Positions 1 to 6,232 of a stretch of 6,232 nt of DNA are shown piece after piece (the stretch's first letter is position 1; the number at the start of each line of letters is the position of its first letter). Source of the DNA: Pseudomonadota bacterium (GTDB taxonomy: Bacteria > Pseudomonadota > Alphaproteobacteria > Rhodospirillales > Magnetospirillaceae); the NCBI GenBank assembly GCA_023426365.1, contig JAFAAW010000008.1:1-6232 (forward strand), written 5' to 3'. The notes under the pieces were generated by a model, which saw only the letters and a program-made list of their open reading frames with translations, was not told the origin of the DNA and searched no databases. The position numbers and the translations under genes were made by a program.

Positions 1-29
1 GTTCTACAGGAGCGCCCCAACCGTGTCAA
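1..29 (-). promoter_or_regulatory. Second tandem sigma70-type promoter at the window edge
   Basis: Read on the minus strand, TTGACA (24-29, a perfect -35) is followed by a 17-base spacer (7-23) and TAGAAC (1-6) as the -10. It lies about 115 bases downstream of the promoter at 117-145 and points the same way, so the pair forms a tandem array driving a gene outside the window. Tandem strong promoters are typical of rRNA and tRNA units. That target is inference. Confidence 0.5.
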
Positions 30-116
30 ACTCTTTTTTCATCCGCCCGAACCGAAGCCCGAACCAACAACCGGCTGCCTGACCCTCCGGCCCGCCACCG
101 CAGCGGCGAGGCGCGG

Positions 117-145
117 GTTATAGGCCGGCAGGCATACACCGTCAA
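117..145 (-). promoter_or_regulatory. Strong sigma70-type promoter firing leftwards
   Basis: On the minus strand there is a -35 box TTGACG (140-145), a 17-base spacer (123-139) and a -10 box TATAAC (117-122). This is one mismatch from consensus in each box, with ideal spacing. Just upstream of the -35 (146-185) lies an A/T-rich stretch with T5 and A5 runs, unusual in this GC-rich DNA and resembling an UP element. Transcription would start near 110 and leave the window on the left. A promoter this strong suggests a stable RNA or a highly expressed gene, but the target is not visible. Confidence 0.6.
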
Positions 146-212
146 CAGCCTTTTTCTCAAAAACCAAAAGAATCCGAAAACCGCCCGTCCCTGCCCTCCG
201 GAGCCTATGGAA

Positions 213-254
213 AGCGTCCTTAGAGGAGCGTCCTTAGAGGAGCGTCCTTAGAGG
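213..254. repeat. Three exact tandem copies of a 14-bp unit
   Basis: The unit AGCGTCCTTAGAGG occurs at 213-226, 227-240 and 241-254 with no mismatches. Each copy contains the short dyad CCT-TAG-AGG. The array sits 54-95 bases upstream of the M23 peptidase start, between it and the leftward promoters. Exact identity suggests a recent slippage expansion, or a multi-copy binding site for a regulator. The unit contains an in-frame stop relative to the downstream gene (TAG at 221-223), so the repeat is not part of that coding sequence. Confidence 0.85.
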
Positions 255-275
255 TCGGCCGGCACCAGGGCCGAC
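254..275. other. Short hairpin in the leader of the M23 gene
   Basis: GTCGGCC (254-260) pairs perfectly with GGCCGAC (269-275) around an 8-base loop. No T-run follows on either strand, so a terminator is unlikely. It begins at the last base of the 14-bp repeat array and lies about 30 bases before the peptidase start, where it could form a 5' leader structure. Confidence 0.4.
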
Positions 276-307
276 GATGCTCGGCAGCCACAGTCAAGCG
301 AAAAAAA

Positions 308-1762
308 ATGGGATTATTTCTTGCCTTGCCGGACATAGGCTGCGATAACGCCTTCATTCCCTTGCCACGAAACCGGATCAGTCCATTGCGCAGGCACCTC
401 TCGGCCAAGATCAAGCGAACCTTGAAGGCGGCAGGATTGGTTGGCCTGGTGGGCATCGGCGCCATGTTCGCCGCCCGCCCCTTTGTGCAGTTCGGTGAAA
501 GCGACGCCCCGCTGGACGCGGTGGCGCCGGCCTATGTGGATCTGGAGGCGGAACAGACCAGTTGGGCGGAGCAACTGGCCTCGGACAGCGAACTGGAGGA
601 CCGCGCCACCCGCCCGGTCGAGAACCACGTCAAGGTGGGATCGGGCGACACCTTGATGGACGTGCTGACCCGCGCCGGCGTCGAGGTGGGGGACGCCACC
701 CAGGCCATCGAGGCGCTGAAGGAAGTCTATAATCCCCGCGGGCTGAAAGCCGGCCAGAAAGTCACCGTCACCTTCGACAAGCCGCCGCATGGCTTCGGGA
801 TCGGCGGCTTCACCAAGGTGTCGCTGAATGCCGACCCGCTTCGCGAGGTCGCCGCGCGGCGCAGCGACAATGGCGGCTTTGAAAGCGGCGAGGCCAAGCG
901 CCAGGTCAGCCGCCAGATCGCCCATTACACCGGCTCGATCCGTTCGTCGCTGTTCGAGAGCGCGCAGGCCGCCGGCGTTCCCGCCCCGGTCATCATCGGC
1001 ATGATCAAGGCGCTGTCCTATGACGTGGACTTCCAGCGCGACATCCAGTCCGGCGACACCTTCGACGTGATGTTCGAGGCCTATTACGACACCAAGGGCA
1101 AGCTGGTCCGCAACGGCGACATGCTGTACGCCAGCGTCGGCCTTTCCGGCAAGCCCATCGCCATGTACCGCTTCGAAAACGAAGGCGGCGTGGTCGAGTA
1201 TTTCAACGAAAAGGGCGAGAGCATCAAGAAGGCCCTGTTGAAGACCCCGGTGGACGGCGCCAGGATCACCTCGGGCTTCGGCATGCGCAACCACCCCATC
1301 CTGGGCTTCACCAAGATGCACAAGGGCGTGGATTTCGGCGTGCCCACCGGCACCCCGATCCAGGCCGCCGGCGACGGCACCGTGGAGATGGCCGGTTTCA
1401 ATGGCGCCTATGGCAATTACGTGCGGCTGCGCCACGGCAACGGCTATGCCACCGCCTATGCCCATATGAGCCGCGTCGCCCAGGGCATCAAGGTGGGCAA
1501 GCGTGTGGGCCAGGGCCAGATCATCGGCTTCGTCGGCTCCACCGGCCGCTCCACTGGCCCGCACCTGCATTACGAAGTGCTGCAGGGCAACGCCCAGGTC
1601 AACCCGCTGTCGGTCAAGATGCCCACCAACGTGAGGCTGGCCGGTCGCGACCTTGAGCGTTTCCGCGCCACCAAGCGCGAAACCGACACCCTGCTGGCCA
1701 AGATCGCGCCCTCGACCCGGATCGCCGTCAACAGCCTCAAGGGCGGCGCCCTCACCAACTAG
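308..1762 (+). CDS. Membrane-anchored M23 murein DD-endopeptidase (MepM/NlpD-like)
   Basis: This 484-residue zinc metallopeptidase is predicted to cut peptide cross-links in peptidoglycan in the periplasm. Residues 1-39 are basic and precede one hydrophobic segment (about 40-59), read as an uncleaved signal anchor. Residues about 104-156 (with GSGDTLMDVLTRAG) resemble a LysM/OapA-type module, and 210-310 a family-typical linker domain. The M23 domain (about 315-435) keeps all active-site residues: zinc ligands H338 and D342 in HKGVD and H421 in GPHLHYE, plus catalytic H386 (YAHM) and H419. A charged tail of about 50 residues follows. The ATG at 308 directly follows seven A residues and lacks a clear Shine-Dalgarno sequence. 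It is preferred because the next Met (residue 53) would destroy the membrane segment, and no start codon lies between it and the upstream stop at 221-223. The substrate bond is inferred from family. Confidence 0.92.
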   Translation: MGLFLALPDIGCDNAFIPLPRNRISPLRRHLSAKIKRTLKAAGLVGLVGIGAMFAARPFVQFGESDAPLDAVAPAYVDLEAEQTSWAEQLASDSELEDRATRPVENHVKVGSGDTLMDVLTRAGVEVGDATQAIEALKEVYNPRGLKAGQKVTVTFDKPPHGFGIGGFTKVSLNADPLREVAARRSDNGGFESGEAKRQVSRQIAHYTGSIRSSLFESAQAAGVPAPVIIGMIKALSYDVDFQRDIQSGDTFDVMFEAYYDTKGKLVRNGDMLYASVGLSGKPIAMYRFENEGGVVEYFNEKGESIKKALLKTPVDGARITSGFGMRNHPILGFTKMHKGVDFGVPTGTPIQAAGDGTVEMAGFNGAYGNYVRLRHGNGYATAYAHMSRVAQGIKVGKRVGQGQIIGFVGSTGRSTGPHLHYEVLQGNAQVNPLSVKMPTNVRLAGRDLERFRATKRETDTLLAKIAPSTRIAVNSLKGGALTN

Positions 1763-1998
1763 AGTCCTTTGCCCTCTGACGCGATCGGAGGCCAAACGGC
1801 GACAAGCCCGCGCGGCGCCAGCGCGGCCCCCGCCGGGATCGCCATGCGCACAGGCAAGAGATGGTTGCGCTTGAGCGTATACACATCGCCTGATCCGCCC
1901 AGGCCGCACGGGTTGGCCGTGCCTTGCGCCCAGGCCGGACATCGCCGATCCCAGCCCCCCTTCCCCACCGCGGCACCATGCGGGACCGCCCACCGACC

Positions 1999-2038
1999 GC
2001 ATGGGCGCATGGGCGCATGGGCGCATGGGCGCATGGGG
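1999..2038. repeat. 8-bp tandem repeat, nearly five copies
   Basis: GCATGGGC is repeated exactly at 1999-2006, 2007-2014, 2015-2022 and 2023-2030. A fifth copy at 2031-2038 differs only in its last base (GCATGGGG). The unit is not a multiple of three and the surroundings are non-coding, so this behaves as a microsatellite that may vary in copy number between strains. Confidence 0.9.
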
Positions 2039-2097
2039 CGCGCCCTGCCCGCGCAATGGCGTGCCGGCAAGGACAGGTGATTGGGCAAGGGAGATTT

Positions 2098-2150
2098 GTG
2101 TTGGCCGGGGTTCCCGTCTGAACGGGAACCCCGCGCCTAACGGCCAGCAC
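2098..2150. other. Compound inverted repeat / strong hairpin (possible terminator or structured RNA)
   Basis: The inner stem is perfect: GGGGTTCCCGT (2107-2117) pairs with ACGGGAACCCC (2122-2132) around the loop CTGA. An outer stem pairs GTGTTGGCC (2098-2106) with GGCCAGCAC (2142-2150) with one G-T wobble. It stacks directly on the 5' side and leaves a 9-base bulge (2133-2141) on the 3' side. The total is 20 base pairs. It lies 336 bases after the M23 stop. No T-run follows on either strand, so it is not a textbook rho-independent terminator. It could stop or stabilise read-through transcripts or form a cruciform. Confidence 0.7.
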
Positions 2151-2155
2151 CCCTA

Positions 2156-2170
2156 GGGGGGGGGAGGGGG
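2156..2170 (+). other. G-rich homopolymer run
   Basis: Nine G residues (2156-2164), one A, then five more G residues follow the palindrome CCCCTAGGGG (2150-2159). Such runs are prone to slippage and sequencing error. A full three-tetrad G-quadruplex is not clearly available from this run alone. Confidence 0.7.
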
Positions 2171-2198
2171 AACGGAGCACCGGCCGAGAAAAGTCCGT

Positions 2199-2220
2199 TA
2201 CTCAGGTATCCACCTGAGTA
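2199..2220. promoter_or_regulatory. Perfect 9+9-bp inverted repeat, operator-like
   Basis: TACTCAGGT (2199-2207) and ACCTGAGTA (2212-2220) are exact reverse complements separated by ATCC. The 22-bp length, one centre and terminal TAC/GTA resemble a site for a dimeric helix-turn-helix regulator, perhaps NarL/LuxR-like; that family guess is weak. The short loop would also allow an RNA hairpin. It lies between two convergent genes, so no obvious target promoter is adjacent. Confidence 0.55.
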
Positions 2221-2334
2221 GGCGCCCTTCTATCACGAGGGTCAGGGCATTGCAAATGAGATGCGCACACAAAGTGGAATGGCATATATGCGTCCGCTGT
2301 GATGCTGTGCGTTGTGCGGGTGCCGGTGGCGACG

Positions 2335-4923
<2,589 letters not shown>

Positions 4924-4928
4924 CCAAA

Positions 4929-4934
4929 CCTCCC
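4929..4934 (-). promoter_or_regulatory. Ribosome binding site of clpB
   Basis: Minus-strand GGGAGG lies five bases before the clpB ATG (4921-4923). It is a strong Shine-Dalgarno match and supports that start. Confidence 0.8.
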
Positions 4935-5053
4935 AGGCGACAGGTTTCCCGCGCCCCTATCATCGGCAGCACGGGCAACCCTCACGGAACCGCCGATAAA
5001 TATGGATGGGTTTCCAGGCTCCGCAACCGGGGCTGCGGCCGTTCCCCGCTCTT

Positions 5054-5096
5054 TTGCGCACTGCACAATCAAGAACGGTCTATCCTTGTGCGCAAA
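5054..5096. promoter_or_regulatory. Dyad cluster between clpB and the regulator, FNR/NnrR-like operator candidate
   Basis: TTGCG (5054-5058) and CACAA (5064-5068) form a 15-bp near-palindrome with one mismatched pair. About 20 bases further, TTGTGCGCAA (5086-5095) repeats the same half-sites back to back. TTTGCGCAC (5053-5061) and GTGCGCAAA (5088-5096) are also an exact 9-bp inverted pair 26 bases apart. From family knowledge, NnrR-type members of the FNR superfamily bind TTGCG-N4-CACAA. Here the gap is five bases, so the match is imperfect. The site lies in the divergent region and could serve either gene, including autoregulation of the adjacent regulator. Confidence 0.4.
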
Positions 5097-5143
5097 TAGG
5101 GTCTGACCTCTTTTCCCCGACTTAGGTAGCGTTGCCGAACAAG

Positions 5144-5149
5144 TATAAT
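5144..5149 (+). promoter_or_regulatory. TATAAT -10 box of the Crp/Fnr-family gene
   Basis: A perfect TATAAT lies 37 bases before the ATG at 5187, giving a predicted start near 5156 and a leader of about 30 bases. The position 17 bases upstream (CTTAGG, 5121-5126) is a poor -35, which would fit an activator-dependent promoter. The A/T content stands out from the surroundings. Confidence 0.45.
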
Positions 5150-5171
5150 GGGCGCATGCTTCCCTCGGGAC

Positions 5172-5178
5172 GAAGGGG
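5172..5178 (+). promoter_or_regulatory. Ribosome binding site for the ATG at 5187
   Basis: GAAGGGG lies eight bases before the ATG at 5187, a good Shine-Dalgarno position. The ATG at 5207, in the frame of the main regulator, has no comparable site. This decides that translation probably starts at 5187, in a different frame from the rest of the protein. Confidence 0.6.
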
Positions 5179-5186
5179 TACTTTCT

Positions 5187-5294
5187 ATGTGTACTTTTAA
5201 CGATCGATGCGAACGCGCTGCGCGAAGCGAAGCCGATCCTTTGAAGGACACCGGCCATTCATTGGACAGGGAAGCGATTGCGGCTGTCCGTTGA
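5187..5294 (+). pseudogene. Probable displaced N-terminus of the Crp/Fnr regulator (frameshifted, 35 codons)
   Basis: ATG at 5187, behind a good ribosome binding site and TATAAT, opens a 35-codon frame ending at TGA (5292-5294). Its last part, HSLDREAIAAVR, looks like the helix that normally precedes the first strand of a Crp/Fnr sensor domain. The expected continuation (TVADIAFNRGDHLFHQGD) follows immediately in the frame one base back. A missing base, or two extra bases, near 5289-5293 would join the two. The fragment also has C2 and C8 with five residues between them, the spacing of C23 and C29 in E. coli FNR. Alternatives are a sequence error, a real inactivating mutation or a separate leader peptide. 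I see no slippery heptamer to suggest programmed shifting. Confidence 0.5.
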
Positions 5295-5905
5295 CACGCA
5301 CCGTGGCGGACATCGCCTTCAATCGCGGCGATCACCTGTTCCATCAGGGCGACGGTGTGCGCGGTGCCTTCAGCCTGACGGCGGGGCTGGTGGCGTTGGA
5401 GCGGGTCAACGAGGATGGCGAGATGGTGATCATCAAGCTGTTGCAGCCGGGCGCGCTGTTTCCGTGCGCCGACCTGTTCGCCAGCGATGCCACCCACGGC
5501 ACCGGCGCCCGTGCCATCACCGACGCCGCCGCCTGTTTCATACCGCTGGACCGCCTGCACGGCGCGCTGGCCGACCCCCACGTGCGCAACGCCCTGCTGC
5601 GGCGCGGCAGCGACGAGGCCCGCCAGGACGAGGGCATCATCTTCCGCCTGTGTTCGGGCGATCTGGCCGACCGTATCGTGGCGGTGCTGCGCGAACTGGC
5701 GGCCGACGTGCCCGAGGAACCCGACGGCACCCGCTCATTGACCCTGCCGATTTCGTGGCGCGACATCGCCGCCATGGTCGGCACCAGCCCCGAGGTGCTG
5801 AGCCGCACCCTGCGCCGCATGAGCGATCACGGCGCGCTGCACTTCACCGGCCGCCGGGTGACCCTGGCCCCCGCCCACCCCGCCCACGGCCTCAGGGCGG
5901 GATAG
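5207..5905 (+). CDS. Crp/Fnr-family transcriptional regulator (N-terminus uncertain)
   Basis: This frame encodes 232 residues of a cytoplasmic DNA-binding regulator. Residues about 38-125 form the cupin-like sensor domain, with FNRGDHLFHQGD at the start. Residues about 135-165 match the dimerisation helix, and 182-206 the winged helix-turn-helix. The recognition helix reads PEVLSRTLRR: E196, S199 and R200 give the E-x-x-S-R pattern of FNR-type proteins that read TTG half-sites. C110 in ACFIPLD aligns with the fourth cluster ligand of E. coli FNR (C122 in VCEIPFE); C87 and C149 are further cysteines. The first 30 or so residues look out of frame and unlike the family, and the ATG at 5207 lacks a ribosome binding site. 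TTG 5291 or GTG 5303 are in-frame alternatives, but the likeliest true start is 5187 in another frame. The signal (oxygen, NO or other) cannot be told. Confidence 0.85.
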   Translation: MRTRCAKRSRSFEGHRPFIGQGSDCGCPLTRTVADIAFNRGDHLFHQGDGVRGAFSLTAGLVALERVNEDGEMVIIKLLQPGALFPCADLFASDATHGTGARAITDAAACFIPLDRLHGALADPHVRNALLRRGSDEARQDEGIIFRLCSGDLADRIVAVLRELAADVPEEPDGTRSLTLPISWRDIAAMVGTSPEVLSRTLRRMSDHGALHFTGRRVTLAPAHPAHGLRAG

Positions 5906-5931
5906 GGCACCAGGCGCCGGCCCCAAACAGC

Positions 5932-5961
5932 AAGGGCGCCCCGCCTGCGCGGGACGCCCTT
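5932..5961. terminator. Bidirectional hairpin terminator between convergent genes
   Basis: AAGGGCGCCCCGC (5932-5944) pairs with GCGGGACGCCCTT (5949-5961) around a 4-base loop. The 13-bp stem has one C/A mismatch in the plus-strand RNA and a G-U wobble in the minus-strand RNA, so it is slightly better on the minus strand. Short T-rich stretches follow on both sides. It lies 26 bases after the regulator stop and 29 bases after the stop of the minus-strand gene, as expected for a shared terminator. Confidence 0.8.
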
Positions 5962-5990
5962 TGCGTTTCAGGTCCTGGTCGCCGTGACGA

Positions 5991-6232
5991 TCAGGCGCCG
6001 ACAGCCTCGGGGGCGCTGCCCTCGTCGGGTTCGGCGGCGGGCTGGGCCGCCTGGCGCGGAGCGCGGCGACGGGGCGCACGCTCGGCGCGTTCCGGGCGGG
6101 CTTCACCCTCGGCACGCTCGGCACGGGTTTCGCCCTGGGAGGCTTCGCCCTCGGGCCGTTCGGCACGGGCGTCGCCCTCGGCACGCTCGGCGCGGGGTTC
6201 GCCGTCGCCGCGGCCCTCGCTCCGTTCGGCAC
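5991..6232 (-). CDS. C-terminal Arg/Glu/Ala-rich tail of a gene cut by the window, probably a DUF4167 protein
   Basis: The last 80 codons of a minus-strand gene are visible, ending at TGA (5991-5993), just before the hairpin terminator. The residues form degenerate repeats of the type AERAEGEAR (AERSEG, AERAEGDAR, AERPEGEAS, AERAEGEAR), then a basic patch APRRRAPRQ and an acidic end. Synonymous changes (GAA/GAG, CGT/CGC) among the repeats support this frame over the two others, which are also open. No folded domain is visible. Alphaproteobacteria commonly have a DUF4167 protein with a charged, disordered tail directly upstream of clpB, and this gene is in that position and orientation. RNase E-like or other disordered-tail proteins remain possible. 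The family call is inference from context and composition. Confidence 0.6.
   Translation of the reverse strand, partial: AERSEGRGDGEPRAERAEGDARAERPEGEASQGETRAERAEGEARPERAERAPRRRAPRQAAQPAAEPDEGSAPEAVGA

Larger units (their letters stand above)
1763..2334. other. 572-bp structured gap between convergent genes, no convincing gene
   Basis: The region lies between the M23 stop and the clpB stop, so both neighbours end here. Short open frames exist on both strands (for example about 109 codons on the minus strand, 1759-2088). They run through the 8-bp repeat and lack domain-like sequence and good ribosome binding sites. The region does hold a tandem repeat (1999-2038), a compound hairpin (2098-2150), a G-rich run (2156-2170), a perfect inverted repeat (2199-2220) and a GCATATATGC palindrome (2282-2291). 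A small RNA is possible but I see no clear promoter for one. Confidence 0.6.

Noticed and set aside
1808..1826. Hairpin CCGCGC ... GCGCGG soon after the M23 stop as a terminator
   Set aside because: It has a six-base stem with a seven-base loop and no T-run in very GC-rich DNA, so it is easily expected by chance.
314..2056. 580-codon minus-strand open frame opposite the M23 gene
   Set aside because: It is the antisense of a well-supported peptidase gene, runs through the 8-bp repeat and has no recognisable domain.
1759..2088. Small minus-strand open frame of about 109 codons in the convergent gap
   Set aside because: Its first part translates the tandem repeat and other low-complexity DNA, and no ribosome binding site or family-like sequence is visible. 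The end (VYTLKRNHLLPVRM and on) looks more protein-like, but not enough to call a gene.
1999..2220. CRISPR array or mobile-element ends in the structured gap
   Set aside because: The repeats are only 8 bp and contiguous with no spacers. There is no transposase, and no terminal inverted repeats with target duplication were seen.
2282..2291. GCATATATGC palindrome as a promoter or operator
   Set aside because: It is short, lacks a -35 at a workable distance and has no gene downstream.
4998..5027. RpoH-like promoter for clpB (minus strand GTTG ... CATATTT)
   Set aside because: The -35 has only GTTG for CTTG, and the 19-base spacer is longer than usual. Heat-shock control of clpB is expected from the family, but this match alone does not support a call.
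5735..6232. Minus-strand open frame of 165 codons overlapping the end of the regulator
   Set aside because: It runs through the terminator and antisense to the regulator, and gives an Ala/Pro/Arg string. The frame ending at 5991 shows synonymous codon variation between repeats and stops just before the terminator.

Overview
The window looks like chromosomal DNA of a GC-rich alphaproteobacterium, most plausibly of the Rhodospirillales / Magnetospirillum type. This is inferred from strong G/C preference at third codon positions, TTGAC / TATAAC promoters, an FNR-class regulator of alphaproteobacterial style, and a clpB gene beside what looks like a DUF4167 tail. That last arrangement matches the prfA-prmC-DUF4167-clpB order common in alphaproteobacteria. 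No search was run, so the taxon is a judgement.

Layout from left to right. Bases 1-145 carry two near-consensus sigma70 promoters on the minus strand. They fire out of the left edge, probably into a stable RNA gene or another strongly expressed gene. Bases 213-254 hold three exact 14-bp repeats, followed by a small hairpin, in the leader of the first gene. A membrane-anchored M23 murein endopeptidase occupies 308-1762 (+). A 572-bp gap (1763-2334) follows between convergent genes. I see no convincing gene in it, but it is rich in structure: an 8-bp tandem repeat, a 52-nt compound hairpin, a G-run and a perfect 9+9-bp inverted repeat. The disaggregase gene clpB lies at 2335-4923 (-). A 263-bp divergent intergenic region (4924-5186) carries a TTGCG/CACAA dyad and a TATAAT box. 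A Crp/Fnr-family regulator follows (+, ending at 5905). A shared hairpin terminator (5932-5961) separates it from the Arg/Glu/Ala-rich C-terminal tail of a minus-strand gene that runs off the right edge.

Functionally these are mostly housekeeping genes: cell-wall remodelling (M23), protein disaggregation with DnaK (ClpB) and a probable translation- or RNA-associated protein (the DUF4167 candidate). The Crp/Fnr regulator is inserted on the opposite strand and is the most curious item. A good ribosome binding site and a plausible N-terminal helix lie in a frame that stops at 5292-5294, while the sensor and DNA-binding domains continue in another frame. That points to a frameshift, a sequence error or an alternative start. 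I found no convincing undescribed multi-gene system, mobile element, CRISPR array or tRNA/rRNA gene.
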